Shown here piece after piece: positions 51,755-61,299 of a DNA stretch of 64,000 nt (position 1 is the first letter of the stretch; the number at the start of each line of letters is the position of its first letter). Made by a program: the position numbers and the translations under genes. Under the pieces are notes generated by a model, which was not told where the DNA came from, did not search any database, and saw only the letters and a list, made by a program, of their open reading frames with translations. The stretch is from Ruminococcus sp. zg-924. Lineage in GTDB: Bacteria > Bacillota > Clostridia > Oscillospirales > Acutalibacteraceae. Location: the NCBI RefSeq assembly GCF_024433635.1, contig NZ_WNJZ01000004.1:1-64000 (forward strand), read 5' to 3'.

Positions 51755-53122
51755 TCATTTACCAACACAGAAATTTTCAAAAACAGCGTCAACAACGCTC
51801 TCAGCCGCTTTCTTGCCTGTTATTTCAAGCAGGCTGTCTATTGCATCATTAAGCGCAACAGATACTGCATCAAGTCCAAAGCCTGTATTTAATGCGTCTA
51901 TACATTCCTGCAATGCAGAAACACTGTCCTTAACCTTAAAAAGCTGTCTTTCGTTCGCTAAAATAGGGTCAGACGGGTTAAAATTTTCTGTGCCGCATAA
52001 CTTTTCCACATTTTCAGTCAATAATGTTAATCCTATGCCCTCTTTTGCAGAAATTTCTACTATATTCGGCACATATTTCTTAATTTTATCAACGTCAAGG
52101 CTGTTTCCAAGGTCACTTTTATTAATAACAGCTATTGCAGGCAAATATTTTATTTTTTCAAGTAATTTAATATCATCAGTTTCAAGCGGAATTGAGCCGT
52201 CAAACACAGCTATGACAAGACCACATCTCTCAAGCCTCTCTCTTGTTTTCTCAACGCCGATTTTCTCAACGGCATTGTCGGTTTCTCTTAGTCCGGCAGT
52301 ATCGGAAAGTCTTAATATAACATTGCCGAGCGTAACTGTTTCCTCAATTATATCTCTTGTTGTTCCGGGAATATCGGTAACAATAGACCTTTCACAGCCC
52401 GAAAGCAAATTCATAAGCGTGCTTTTACCAACATTCGGCTTGCCTACAATCACAGTATTTATTCCCTGAGTTACCGCCTTACCGGAATCATAACTCTTAA
52501 TTAATCCGTTAAGCTCTGTCAAAGCATTGTTAAAACTTTCTATAAGTACACTTTCCTCAACCTCGGGAACGTCCTCTTCCGGAAAGTCAACCCAAGCTGA
52601 GATATGCGCTGCTGTGTCAATAAGAGAAGAGGCTATTTTATCAAGCTTTGCCCGTAAGTTGCCTTCTTTACAACACAGCGCTGCTCTTGCGGCAGCTTGT
52701 CCCTTTGCTGAAATTATGCCCATAACAGCTTCGGACTCTGTAAGGTCTATTTTTCCATTTAAAAAAGCTCTCTTTGTAAACTCTCCCGGTTCTGCCGGAA
52801 CAGCTCCGCTGTTTAGTACGGCACGAAGAACTATTTTTGTTATATAAATTCCACCGTGACACGAAAGCTCAACTACATTTTCACCGGTGTAGCTGTGTGG
52901 CGCACGAAAAACAAGCGCAACTGCCTCATCAAGCTTTTCATCATCGTCATAAATATATCCGAAGCCTGCTTTATAACCATCATATTCAGAAAGCGGCTTC
53001 TTATTTATTCCCTTAAAGACTCTGTCGGCAATTGATATTGCGTCATCGCCGCTGATTCTTATTACGCCTATTCCTCCCGCACCCTGTGCTGTTGAGATTG
53101 CGGCAATAGTTTTGTTTAACAT
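51755..53122 (-). CDS. mnmE: tRNA modification GTPase MnmE
   Basis: 455 aa. Works with MnmG. The N-terminal tetrahydrofolate-binding domain (about 1-118) begins TIAAISTAQGAGGIGVIRIS. The helical domain encloses a G domain with GKPNVGKSTLMN, DIPGTTRDI and NKSD. The C-terminus FCVGK carries the conserved Cys. AGAGG precedes the ATG. It is first in mnmE-mnmG-rsmG, 105 bp after jag with a terminator between. Confidence 0.97.
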   Translation of the reverse strand: MLNKTIAAISTAQGAGGIGVIRISGDDAISIADRVFKGINKKPLSEYDGYKAGFGYIYDDDEKLDEAVALVFRAPHSYTGENVVELSCHGGIYITKIVLRAVLNSGAVPAEPGEFTKRAFLNGKIDLTESEAVMGIISAKGQAAARAALCCKEGNLRAKLDKIASSLIDTAAHISAWVDFPEEDVPEVEESVLIESFNNALTELNGLIKSYDSGKAVTQGINTVIVGKPNVGKSTLMNLLSGCERSIVTDIPGTTRDIIEETVTLGNVILRLSDTAGLRETDNAVEKIGVEKTRERLERCGLVIAVFDGSIPLETDDIKLLEKIKYLPAIAVINKSDLGNSLDVDKIKKYVPNIVEISAKEGIGLTLLTENVEKLCGTENFNPSDPILANERQLFKVKDSVSALQECIDALNTGFGLDAVSVALNDAIDSLLEITGKKAAESVVDAVFENFCVGK

Positions 53123-53189
53123 TTTTGACCTCTCTGCGGAACGTTAAAAACCGTTCCTTACAATATAAAAGTATCTATACATAAACAAA

Positions 53190-53216
53190 GCAGGGCTTGC
53201 ACTCGGCAACCCCTGC
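53190..53216 (-). terminator. Terminator after jag
   Basis: A 10-bp stem with one C-C mismatch (GCAGGG...CCCTGC and TTGC/GCAA inside), then a T-containing tail on the minus strand. Confidence 0.65.
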
Positions 53217-53227
53217 AAAAATTCAAA

Positions 53228-54088
53228 TTATTCTTCCTCTGCGCCGGTCTTTTTAGGAACAGATATTCTTCCGTAGAGTGAGAATCCACCGCCCTCATTT
53301 ATTGGATCTCTCTTTACAACGCTTTCTTCATTAGTGGCAGGTGTTGAGCTGTTGCCCTTATTATAACCGCCTTTTTTGTTATATCCTCTCTTATCGTAGC
53401 CACCCTTTTTATTGTAGCCTTTTTTATTGTAGTTGTTATTATACTGTTTTTTAGGAGGATTTTTCGGGTCCGGTCCTATTACAACGTGACGGTTAATGCT
53501 TTCACCCTCACTCCATGAGATTGCTCCATTAACATTTTGCACAGCTGTGTGGATAATTCTTCTCTCATACGGATTCATCGGTTCAAGAGAAACATTTCTG
53601 CCGGATTTTATAGCCTTGAATGCAAGCTTTCTGCCGAGAACCTGAAGTGTTTTTTCTCTTTTTTCTCTGTAATTTCCTGTGTTAATTGTAATTCTAAAGT
53701 AACAGTTATCAACGTGATTTGCAACAAGTCCTGCAAGATACTGAATAGCGTCCAAGGTTTCCCCTCTTCTGCCGATTACTGCACCAACCTCTTCGCCCTC
53801 AAGATTAATTTCAGCACCGTTTTCAACTTCATTTACTGTAACGGTGATTGAGTCAAAGCCCATCTCACGTAAAATATTTTCAACATACTCAACTGCCTTA
53901 TCTGTAGGAGAAACCTTAACAAAAGCTCTTACTTTTGCAGGACTTCCTCCAAAAAGACCAAATTTCTTTTTAACCGGCCTTTCAATAATTTCAAAATCTG
54001 CCTCGTGAGTTTCAACACCAAGCTGTTCACAGGCGTTTATCAGAGCCTCTTCCTCTGTTTCTCCAACGCCAATTGCCTCTCTTATCAC
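53228..54088 (-). CDS. khpB: RNA-binding protein Jag (KhpB)
   Basis: 286 aa from a GTG behind GGAGGTG. The Jag_N domain (about 3-50, IGVGETEEEALINACEQLG) is followed by a KH domain with VIGRRGETLDAIQYL and an R3H domain (about 160-208). A tail of repeated GYNKKGGYDKRG units (about 222-250) is low-complexity and basic, longer than in many homologues. It binds RNA and in relatives affects division and membrane-protein expression. It follows yidC by 30 bp. Confidence 0.92.
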   Translation of the reverse strand: MIREAIGVGETEEEALINACEQLGVETHEADFEIIERPVKKKFGLFGGSPAKVRAFVKVSPTDKAVEYVENILREMGFDSITVTVNEVENGAEINLEGEEVGAVIGRRGETLDAIQYLAGLVANHVDNCYFRITINTGNYREKREKTLQVLGRKLAFKAIKSGRNVSLEPMNPYERRIIHTAVQNVNGAISWSEGESINRHVVIGPDPKNPPKKQYNNNYNKKGYNKKGGYDKRGYNKKGGYNKGNSSTPATNEESVVKRDPINEGGGFSLYGRISVPKKTGAEEE

Positions 54089-54118
54089 GAGCTACACCTC
54101 CGTTTTTAGTAACTTATA

Positions 54119-55150
54119 TTATTTTTTCTTTCCGCTTTTCTTTTTTGCGGAGTTTTTACCATTATTTGTATTGTTATTTAATTCCGAATTATTTCTTATT
54201 CTCGGATTATATTCATATTTAACCTTTGCTTCGTTAACATCAAGCAAAGCAACTCTCTGTGCCTCTGCCTTTGCCGTCATTATGTTTACATTGTAAAACT
54301 TTTGAAGAATCAACGACTGAACAAGACCTAAAAGTGTTGATATTATCCAATAGAAACCAACTGCCGCAGGAACGGTGTATGAGATATATACGCTGATAAG
54401 CGGCATAAATAGAAACATAACCATCATACAGCCGGGCTGCTTCGTACCCGTATTCTTGCTTTGAATTCTCATTGTAATAAGCTGAGCCGCAAGCGATGAA
54501 ATAAGACAGAATACAGGGATTAATATAAGAGGATTGGTAAACGGGTTAAATCCTCCTATGTTTGGTCTGCCGAGCAAATCAAGTCCAAAAAGATTACAGC
54601 TTGCGCCAAATTCCTTAATCTGCGAAATTTGGTCAGCACTAAAGAACCCGTTAAGATAAGTAACGCCTTCGTTTGACTGAGCAAGCTTTAAAATATCAAT
54701 TTGTCCATAAAAATTATTAAAGCTGTTTCCTATACCTGGCAGGGTGTTTAAGTAGGAAACGCAATTATTTACACTTTCAGCTGCAAAATGAAGGGTATTT
54801 GTAAGGGGATTGATAACAGAATAATAAATACCAAAAAGCAAAATCATAGGAAGAGCCATTGTTGTAAGACAACCGCTTGTCGGGCTAACACCTTCCCTTT
54901 GCTGAAGCTTCTGCAACTCTTCATTAAGCTTTACCCTGTCATTTCCGTATTTTTCCTGAAGTTCACGCTGTTTTGCAGCCATTCTGGCGTTTTTTGCCAT
55001 ATTTTTCTGCTGTTTTATTGATGTTGGAAATAAAACAGCTTTGATTATAATTGTAAACAATACAATCGCCCAAGCGTAGTTTTTTACAATCATAAAGCAA
55101 AAATATAGTACATAACCAAGCAGGCTTCCTATAAAATTAAATATATCCAT
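54119..55150 (-). CDS. yidC: Membrane protein insertase YidC
   Basis: 343 aa. Inserts membrane proteins with or after Sec. Membrane segments lie at about residues 20-40, 95-115, 205-225, 240-262 and 265-285. The cytosolic hairpin QKNMAKNARMAAKQRELQEKYG between the first two is diagnostic. The C-terminus is basic and rich in Asn and Lys. Unlike many Firmicutes YidC, it has no lipobox. It overlaps the usual neighbours in order rnpA-yidD-yidC-jag. Confidence 0.95.
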   Translation of the reverse strand: MDIFNFIGSLLGYVLYFCFMIVKNYAWAIVLFTIIIKAVLFPTSIKQQKNMAKNARMAAKQRELQEKYGNDRVKLNEELQKLQQREGVSPTSGCLTTMALPMILLFGIYYSVINPLTNTLHFAAESVNNCVSYLNTLPGIGNSFNNFYGQIDILKLAQSNEGVTYLNGFFSADQISQIKEFGASCNLFGLDLLGRPNIGGFNPFTNPLILIPVFCLISSLAAQLITMRIQSKNTGTKQPGCMMVMFLFMPLISVYISYTVPAAVGFYWIISTLLGLVQSLILQKFYNVNIMTAKAEAQRVALLDVNEAKVKYEYNPRIRNNSELNNNTNNGKNSAKKKSGKKK

Positions 55151-55170
55151 AGCTTTGCCACGACCTCCCG

Positions 55171-55404
55171 TTATTTTTGACCTTTGACTTTTTTCTCCGG
55201 TACAGGGTCATAACCGCCTTTGCAAAAGGGATTACAGCGCAAAATACGCCAAATGGCCATTAAGGTTCCCTTAAAAGCACCATATGTTGAAATTGCCTCA
55301 ACAGCATATTGAGAGCAGGTCGGAGTAAAACGACAACAGGGCTTTTTTAATGGTGAAATATTCTTTTGATAAAATTTGATAAGCCAAATAAGCGGACGCT
55401 TCAT
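55171..55404 (-). CDS. yidD: Membrane protein insertion efficiency factor YidD
   Basis: 77 aa. The YidD pattern [31 protein letters not shown] and [13 protein letters not shown] is complete, with its conserved cysteines. An amphipathic N-terminus attaches it to the membrane. Its start touches the stop of rnpA (shared base 55404). Confidence 0.96.
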   Translation of the reverse strand: MKRPLIWLIKFYQKNISPLKKPCCRFTPTCSQYAVEAISTYGAFKGTLMAIWRILRCNPFCKGGYDPVPEKKVKGQK

Positions 55405-55736
55405 TAAAAAACACCCGCCTGTTTCAGCTGTTTGAGCATACAGACAACAATATCAGTGCTTTTTTGTGCAGAGGTTTTGCCCCTTGCTACAAAAATAAAA
55501 TCATACCCCATCGGAATTTGCTCCGAAATTTCAGCAAAAGCTGCTCTTATAATTCGCCTTGATCTGTTGCGCTGCACTGCGTTACCTGTTTTTTTACTTG
55601 TAGTAATTCCATATCTTACATTTCTACTTCTGTTCTTAAAAACATAAGTAACCAAAACAGGAGAAACAAAGGATTTTCCTTTTTTATAAATCCTTTGAAA
55701 ATCCCTGTTTTCTTTAATTTTGACAATTTCAGTCAT
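55404..55736 (-). CDS. rnpA: Ribonuclease P protein component
   Basis: 110 aa from the ATG at 55736 with GGCGGA upstream; an upstream TTG is less likely. Binds the catalytic RNA and 5' leader of precursor tRNAs. [20 protein letters not shown] and the RNR motif [15 protein letters not shown] are diagnostic. It lies 108 bp after rpmH with a hairpin between. Confidence 0.96.
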   Translation of the reverse strand: MTEIVKIKENRDFQRIYKKGKSFVSPVLVTYVFKNRSRNVRYGITTSKKTGNAVQRNRSRRIIRAAFAEISEQIPMGYDFIFVARGKTSAQKSTDIVVCMLKQLKQAGVF

Positions 55737-55818
55737 AATAATTCCGCCCAAGTAAAACAGTAAAAACTTTAGACACTAATCTAAAAAATGTAAGATTCAA
55801 AAGAAAGTAAGCAAAAAA

Positions 55819-55840
55819 AAGACCACATTAAGTGGTCTCA
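55819..55840 (-). terminator. Hairpin with T-tract after rpmH
   Basis: On the minus strand GAGACCAC-TTAAT-GTGGTC followed by T8. It probably attenuates transcription between rpmH and rnpA. Confidence 0.75.
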
Positions 55841-55843
55841 ATT

Positions 55844-55978
55844 TTAGTAAGACAACTTCTTTCTTCCCTTTGCTCTTCTGCGAGCCAAAACCTTGCGGCC
55901 GTTAGCGTCAGCCATTCTTTTTCTGAAGCCGTGCTCCTTTTTTCTGTGGCGCTTTTTAGGCTGATATGTTCTCAGCAT
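55844..55978 (-). CDS. rpmH: 50S ribosomal protein L34
   Basis: 44 aa. The product begins [20 protein letters not shown] and ends KGRKKLSY, the universal L34 sequence pattern, very basic. AGGAGG lies upstream of the ATG. It is the first gene of rpmH-rnpA-yidD-yidC-jag. Confidence 0.98.
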   Translation of the reverse strand: MLRTYQPKKRHRKKEHGFRKRMADANGRKVLARRRAKGRKKLSY

Positions 55979-56018
55979 AGAAAAACCCTCCTTTCGGGCA
56001 TTAACCTTGCAATACAGC

Positions 56019-56047
56019 ATTATAACTTAAATGCCAAAAATCGTCAA
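56019..56047 (-). promoter_or_regulatory. Promoter of rpmH
   Basis: On the minus strand TTGACG, 17-bp spacer, TATAAT. Confidence 0.85.
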
Positions 56048-56252
56048 CACCTATTTTTTCACTTTTTTACACATTATAATTATATATTCAATACACAAAT
56101 TTTGCAAGAAGTTTTTTTTACTATATCTTGTATTCACTGTTTATTAAGACACAATTATGTATATCTAATAAAATAAAAATAGATAAAATTTTTATAAAAA
56201 ACACCCTCAATATTTAAAATAATGAAAATCTCTCGCTGAAAAATAAAAATCG

Positions 56253-56281
56253 TTGCCTAAAAGCAAAAAATATGTTAAAAT
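56253..56281 (+). promoter_or_regulatory. Promoter of dnaA
   Basis: TTGCCT, 17-bp spacer, TAAAAT, about 130 bases before dnaA. The rpmH-dnaA interval is very AT-rich and shows no consensus TTATCCACA boxes. Confidence 0.55.
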
Positions 56282-56413
56282 AAATCAGATAACCAAAATG
56301 GGGATAAGAGTGTAAAATAAGGACATTTAATTGTTTTTTATCAATTACAACAAGATTAATATAGAAAATGTATTGTATAAGCAAAGGCTATTATTAAAAA
56401 AGGGGAGAGAATC

Positions 56414-57745
56414 GTGAACGAAGTAAATGAATTCAAAGAAACGTGGGAAGTAATTTGCGATTACTGCAAAAATGAGATTGTTGATGTAGCCTACAAAACT
56501 TGGATAAGCCGAATTGAGCCGATAAGCCTTGATTTTGAAAACGGAGTTGCCACAATAATGGCACCTAACGATTTTCACAGGCAGACCCTCAATAAATTTT
56601 ACATCAACCTTTTGTCAAAAGCATTTCAAGAGGTTTTTGCAGCCAACATCAGAATCAACATCACCATTCCGGAGGATTATGAAAAAAATGAAGAAAAGGG
56701 TGACGGTGATAATGATCACGAAAACGGCGACTATGAATACACCTTTGACACCTTTATTGTAGGCAGCTCAAATAACTTTGCTCATGCCGCAGCTCAGGCT
56801 GTCGCCGCAAATCCGGCTAATGCATACAACCCGCTTTTTATCTACGGTAATTCCGGACTCGGTAAAACCCACCTTCTTAAGGCAATAGGTAACGAAATTA
56901 AGAATAAAAACAGTAATGCAAATATTCTTTATGTAAGAGGCGACGAATTTGCAAACGAGATTATTGAGGCTATCAGAATTTCAAAAACAAAGGAGTTCCG
57001 TGAAAAATACCGATTTGCCGATGTATTTTTAGTGGATGACGTACAGTTCATTGGCGGTAAAGACGCAACTCAAGAGGAGTTTTTCCATACCTTTAACAGC
57101 CTTTATGAAGCCAAAAGCCAGATTGTTCTTACATCTGACCGTCCGCCTAAAGAAATTAAAACTCTTGAAGACAGAATCAGAAGCCGTTTTGAATCCGGAC
57201 TTATTGCCGATATTCAGCCGCCTGATTTTGAAATAAGGGTTGCAATCATAAAAAGAAAGGCAGAGCTTTTGGGCATTGTCATTCCTGACGAGATTTGCAA
57301 CTATATTGCTCAGAAGCTTAAAACAAATATCCGTCAGCTTGAGGGTGTTGTTAAGAAGCTTAAGGCTAAAAATATGCTCAGCGGTGAAAAAATTAATATG
57401 TCATCAGCTCAGGACACAATATCAGAGATTCTTAACAGTGATGTTCCGCCTCAGATTACTGTTGACAACATTATTGAAGAGGTTGCAAGAACCTACGGAG
57501 TCAACCCTGAGGATGTGCGTTCCCTAAAAAGCCGCAAGGCGTCGCTTTCTAATGCAAGGCATATTGCTATCTATATAACAAGAACACTTACTAACCTTGT
57601 TGTAAAACAAATAGGTGATGAGTTCGGCGGCAGACATTATTCAACCGTTTTGCACTCAATAAATCACGTTGAAGAGCTTATGAAGCGTGACTCAAAGGTA
57701 AAAGAAACTGTTGAGGACATTATAAAAAACATACGTGACAGGTAA
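56414..57745 (+). CDS. dnaA: Chromosomal replication initiator DnaA
   Basis: 443 aa from a GTG behind GGGGAGAG. Domain I (about 1-85) begins ETWEVICDYCKNEIVD. A short acidic domain II follows, then the AAA+ domain with Walker A GNSGLGKTHLL (about 152-162), Walker B FLVDDVQFIGG and sensor motifs. Domain IV has the DNA-binding signature GGRHYSTVLHSINHVE. It opens the replication origin, which lies in the following intergenic region. Confidence 0.98.
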   Translation: MNEVNEFKETWEVICDYCKNEIVDVAYKTWISRIEPISLDFENGVATIMAPNDFHRQTLNKFYINLLSKAFQEVFAANIRINITIPEDYEKNEEKGDGDNDHENGDYEYTFDTFIVGSSNNFAHAAAQAVAANPANAYNPLFIYGNSGLGKTHLLKAIGNEIKNKNSNANILYVRGDEFANEIIEAIRISKTKEFREKYRFADVFLVDDVQFIGGKDATQEEFFHTFNSLYEAKSQIVLTSDRPPKEIKTLEDRIRSRFESGLIADIQPPDFEIRVAIIKRKAELLGIVIPDEICNYIAQKLKTNIRQLEGVVKKLKAKNMLSGEKINMSSAQDTISEILNSDVPPQITVDNIIEEVARTYGVNPEDVRSLKSRKASLSNARHIAIYITRTLTNLVVKQIGDEFGGRHYSTVLHSINHVEELMKRDSKVKETVEDIIKNIRDR

Positions 57746-57754
57746 ATTTTTATA

Positions 57755-58000
57755 TCAACATATTAACATTTAAATGTTAATAATGTGGATTTATATTAAC
57801 ATATTAATACACATTAACTTAACATTTATAAACATATTATAAATCGCTTTTTTTTCGACAAATTTTAATTAACAAATTCCGAACAGACTTTTAACATTGG
57901 CTGTCGGCAAAATTTACCTATTTAATCGAGAAAATAGAGGTTTTAAACATTTTAACACTCCCTACTACTACTACTATCTTTTAATTATTCTATTGTAATG
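57755..58000 (+). other. oriC: Predicted replication origin (oriC) between dnaA and dnaN
   Basis: AT-rich, with a cluster of DnaA-box-like words near 57757-57835: ATATCAACA, ATATTAACA (twice), inverted TGTTAATAA, and inverted TGTGGATTT. Downstream, TTTTAACAC and CTCC lead directly into five tandem CTA trinucleotides (57962-57976) and an AT stretch. Box, GC-rich spacer and DnaA-trio is the order of the basal unwinding system described for Bacillus. Confidence 0.75.
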
Positions 58001-58041
58001 TGTTGTGTTTTAAACGCACACTCACGGAAAGGACAACACAA

Positions 58042-59148
58042 ATGAAGCTTATTTGCAAACAAGACAGCCTTTCGTCAGCTGTAACAAATGTTCAAAGGGC
58101 TGTATCGTCAAAAACAACTCTTCCGGCTCTTGAAGGAATTTTACTCAGAGCAGAAAACGGAAAAATAAAGTTATGCGGTTATGACCTTGAAATAGGAATT
58201 ACCACATCAATTGAGGCAAGCATTTCCGAGGAAGGTGCAATTGTTGTAAATGCAAAGCTTTTCGGCGATATTGTCCGCCGATTGCCGCATGACGATATAA
58301 GCATTGAAACAGACGATAAATATATAACCTATATTTCAAGCGGAGAGGTAAAATATCAGATTGTAGGAATGTATCCGGGTGAATTTCCTGATTTACCGAG
58401 CTTTGATGAGATTGATAATATTAATATTCAAAGCTCACTGCTTAAAAATATGATAAAGCAGACAATTTTTGCAACCTCTGACGACATAACAAAAATGATT
58501 TACACAGGCGCTCTTTTTGAATTTGAAAACAATGTTTTTAATATCGTTGCTATCGACGGAATTAAAATGGCAATCAGAAAGGAATCTATTGATTACGATA
58601 AAAGCAGCAGATTTATCGTACCGAAAAAGGCTTTGAACGAGATTTTGAAGCTCGGCTCAGACGATGAAGACGATAATATCAGAATAATTACCGGTCAAAG
58701 ACACGCAATTTTCAAGGTTAAAAATTATTCTATTTTTACTCGTCTTATTGAGGGAACGTTTCTTGATTACAAGCGTACCATACCGAGTAACATAAATACT
58801 GAGGCTTGCGTTGTTGCAAGAGATTTTATAAGCAGTGTTGAAAGAATGTCTCTTTTAACATCTGAAAAAATTCAAAGTCCCATAAGACTTCACTTTGGGC
58901 AGGAAGAAATTAATCTTTCGTGTTCAACAACAATAGGTAAGGCTACTGATATAATAAAAACTCCGGTTAAGGGAGCAGAGCTTGAAATAGGCTTTGGCAA
59001 CAAGCACCTTTTGGAGGCGCTGAGAAATACTGATACTGATATTATAAAAATTGAGCTGTCAAGCAGCTCAACGGCTATGAAGATTTCACCAACTGAGGGC
59101 GATTCATTCCTATTTTTGGTCGTTCCAATGCTTTTGCAGAGAGGCTGA
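58042..59148 (+). CDS. dnaN: DNA polymerase III beta subunit (sliding clamp)
   Basis: 368 aa from the ATG at 58042 with AAAGGA upstream; an in-frame ATG at 58000 has no ribosome site and overlaps the origin. Three clamp domains of about 120 residues each, beginning MKLICKQDSLSSAVTNVQRA and ending LVVPMLLQRG, the C-terminus that closes the clamp. It tethers polymerase to DNA. Confidence 0.97.
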   Translation: MKLICKQDSLSSAVTNVQRAVSSKTTLPALEGILLRAENGKIKLCGYDLEIGITTSIEASISEEGAIVVNAKLFGDIVRRLPHDDISIETDDKYITYISSGEVKYQIVGMYPGEFPDLPSFDEIDNINIQSSLLKNMIKQTIFATSDDITKMIYTGALFEFENNVFNIVAIDGIKMAIRKESIDYDKSSRFIVPKKALNEILKLGSDDEDDNIRIITGQRHAIFKVKNYSIFTRLIEGTFLDYKRTIPSNINTEACVVARDFISSVERMSLLTSEKIQSPIRLHFGQEEINLSCSTTIGKATDIIKTPVKGAELEIGFGNKHLLEALRNTDTDIIKIELSSSSTAMKISPTEGDSFLFLVVPMLLQRG

Positions 59149-59154
59149 TAATTT

Positions 59155-59373
59155 ATGAGCATTGAAAAAATTTATATTGACGACGAATATATTAAGCTTG
59201 ACAGCCTTTTAAAATTCGGCGGAATTGCCGAAACAGGCGGACAGGCTAAGCTTTTGGTGCAAGACGGACTTGTTAAATTAAATGGTGAGGTCTGCACACA
59301 AAGGGGAAAAAAGATTAAAGACGGCGACAATGTTCAATTTGAAGATAAAATTTTAGAGGTGCTTAAAAAGTGA
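59155..59373 (+). CDS. S4-domain RNA-binding protein (YaaA/RlbA type)
   Basis: 72 aa. One S4 domain: LDSLLKFGGIAETGGQAKLL then VKLNGEVCTQRGKKIKDGD. It always lies between dnaN and recF in Firmicutes and has been linked to ribosome assembly. It overlaps recF by four bases. Confidence 0.92.
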   Translation: MSIEKIYIDDEYIKLDSLLKFGGIAETGGQAKLLVQDGLVKLNGEVCTQRGKKIKDGDNVQFEDKILEVLKK

Positions 59374-60476
59374 TATTAAAGGAGCTTAGCTTTAAGAATT
59401 TCAGAAATCTTAAGGATGGCTCTATCACTGTATCTCAGGCTGTAAACATAGTTTACGGCAAAAACGGTCAGGGTAAAACAAATTTGCTTGAGGGTATATG
59501 GTTGCTCGGCGGTTTGCGCTCTTTTCGATGTGCAAAGGATAGGGAGCTTATCAAGGAAGGGTGCAGTAATGCCGAAATTGAAGCTTGCTTTTTTTCACAG
59601 GATAGGGAGCAAACGGCAAAATTGAGTATTCTGGCTAACAAAAGAGAGGCTGTTATAAACGGCGTAAAGAAAAAATCGGCGTCAAGCCTGATAGGCGTTT
59701 GTTCATCGGTTGTATTTTCACCTGAGCATCTGACAATGATAAAAAATGGGCCGGGGGAAAGGCGAAGATTTATTGACAGTGCCATTTGCCGGTTTAAGCC
59801 GAAATATGCCAATATTTATGCACGCTACAACAAGATTTTAACTCAGCGAAATGCTCTTTTAAAGGCAATAACTCAAAACGGCGGAGAAAATATGCTTGAG
59901 CCTTGGGATGTAAGCCTTGCCTCATGGGGTGCGGCTCTTGTTTTTGAAAGGCTTTCATATATCAGACTGTTAAGGGAATATTCAAGGGAAATATACTGTG
60001 GTATTTCCGGCGGTCTTGAGAAGCTTACTATGAATTATCAAAGCTCATTTGGAGCTTTGGAAAACGACAGTATGAGCGAAATAGAGCAGAAGCTTTTGTC
60101 AAGACTTAAGGATAACAGAAAAGAGGATATAAACTACCGTGTTACATCCTCGGGTCCCCACAGGGATGATATTGAAATAATGATAAATGGTAAAAGTGCA
60201 AGAATTTATGGTTCTCAAGGTCAGCAGAGAAGCGCAGTTATTGCCATGAAACTCAGCGAGGCTGACATTTTACAGCAGGAAAAGGACGAAAAACCTGTTA
60301 TAATACTTGATGACGTTTTAAGTGAGCTTGATGTTGAAAGACAAAAGTTCCTGCTTAACAAAACGAGAGACAGACAGGTGTTTATAAGCTGCTGTGACAA
60401 ATCAGCTGTTGAATACCTTGATTGCGGAAGAATATTCTATGTAAACAGCGGGCAGATTGAAGCCGAGGAAAAATAA
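59370..60476 (+). CDS. recF: DNA repair ATPase RecF
   Basis: 368 aa from a GTG. SMC-like ATPase acting with RecO and RecR at gaps and forks. Walker A YGKNGQGKTNLLEG (about residues 29-42), signature GSQGQQRSAVIAMKLSEAD and Walker B PVIILDDVLSELD. Start overlaps the S4 gene and stop overlaps the next start, so the replication cluster is tightly coupled. Confidence 0.96.
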   Translation: MILKELSFKNFRNLKDGSITVSQAVNIVYGKNGQGKTNLLEGIWLLGGLRSFRCAKDRELIKEGCSNAEIEACFFSQDREQTAKLSILANKREAVINGVKKKSASSLIGVCSSVVFSPEHLTMIKNGPGERRRFIDSAICRFKPKYANIYARYNKILTQRNALLKAITQNGGENMLEPWDVSLASWGAALVFERLSYIRLLREYSREIYCGISGGLEKLTMNYQSSFGALENDSMSEIEQKLLSRLKDNRKEDINYRVTSSGPHRDDIEIMINGKSARIYGSQGQQRSAVIAMKLSEADILQQEKDEKPVIILDDVLSELDVERQKFLLNKTRDRQVFISCCDKSAVEYLDCGRIFYVNSGQIEAEEK

Positions 60477-60736
60477 TGTATTTGTATATTGGGAATGATA
60501 TAGTAATAAATTCAAAAGACGTTGTCGGTATATTTGATACGGACAACACCACTATTTCAAAGAATACAAGAAAATTTCTGAATTTAAGCGAAAAAAACGG
60601 GCAGATAATTAATGTTTCGTATGAGCTGCCAAAGTCCTTTATAGTTTGCAGAGAAAAAAAGAGTAAGAAAAAAAAGGTATATTTATGTCAGCTTTCCCCG
60701 TCAACTCTGCAAAAAAGAAAGGGAATAGGATATTGA
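60476..60736 (+). CDS. remB: RemB/DUF370-like small regulatory protein
   Basis: 86 aa. MYLYIGNDIVINSKDVVGIFD at the start and QLSPSTLQKRKG at the end match the RemB (YaaB) pattern in the recF-gyrB interval of Firmicutes. RemA relatives activate matrix genes in Bacillus; the role of RemB here is unknown. A Lys-rich stretch (CREKKSKKKKVYL) is inserted before the C-terminal motif. Confidence 0.85.
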   Translation: MYLYIGNDIVINSKDVVGIFDTDNTTISKNTRKFLNLSEKNGQIINVSYELPKSFIVCREKKSKKKKVYLCQLSPSTLQKRKGIGY

Positions 60737-60768
60737 ATTTAGCTTTTGAATATGAAAGGAGAAATAAA

Positions 60769-61287
60769 ATGGATAATTTGAAATGTCCGTACTGCGGAAA
60801 GAAGATTTCATATTTATCTGCAATCAGAGAAAGAGCCAACGGCGAGCATGCCTGCGACAAATGCAGGAGAAATTCTACAATTTATTTTGTAAAAAGTCTG
60901 AAGGTATTTATAGTTGTTATATGTCTTGTTGCATTAGCAATGCTGTCGGTATTTCTGTTTACACCGCTCAAGGGCAATTTTTTCTGTATTTTTCTTATGT
61001 TCATTCCTTTTTTACTGTTTTATTTTTGTATTCCGCTGTTTATTCGTTTTGTTCCTATTAAGCTAAAAAAAATTCAGACAAAAAAGACTGATAACAGTGA
61101 AATATCTCTGTCCGACCCTGTGAGTGCAAGCGGAACAACAAAGGTTATGAAAACTGTGGGCAATGAAAGAATAGTTGACCCAAAGGGCAGTGCGGATTAT
61201 ACAAGAATGATACCAAAGATTAGGGAAAGAAAAAGAAGGGGCAAGTACGGCTCAAATGACAATTTTCTTGATATTTCAAAGCTATAA
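60769..61287 (+). CDS. Zinc-ribbon membrane protein, unknown
   Basis: 172 aa from the ATG at 60769 behind AAAGGAG. A four-cysteine zinc ribbon at the N-terminus (CPYCGKK...CDKCRRN) is followed by two adjacent membrane segments (about 44-64 and 68-90) and a basic cytoplasmic tail. It is paralogous in layout to the next gene. Family not recognised. Confidence 0.75.
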   Translation: MDNLKCPYCGKKISYLSAIRERANGEHACDKCRRNSTIYFVKSLKVFIVVICLVALAMLSVFLFTPLKGNFFCIFLMFIPFLLFYFCIPLFIRFVPIKLKKIQTKKTDNSEISLSDPVSASGTTKVMKTVGNERIVDPKGSADYTRMIPKIRERKRRGKYGSNDNFLDISKL

Positions 61288-61299
61288 GGAAGTGGCAGA

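Noticed and set aside
51813-52469. A 218-codon plus-strand frame opposite mnmE
   Set aside because: Antisense shadow of the MnmE G domain with no ribosome site.
58000-58041. Upstream ATG for dnaN
   Set aside because: It has no ribosome site and would place coding sequence on the origin; AAAGGA serves the ATG at 58042.
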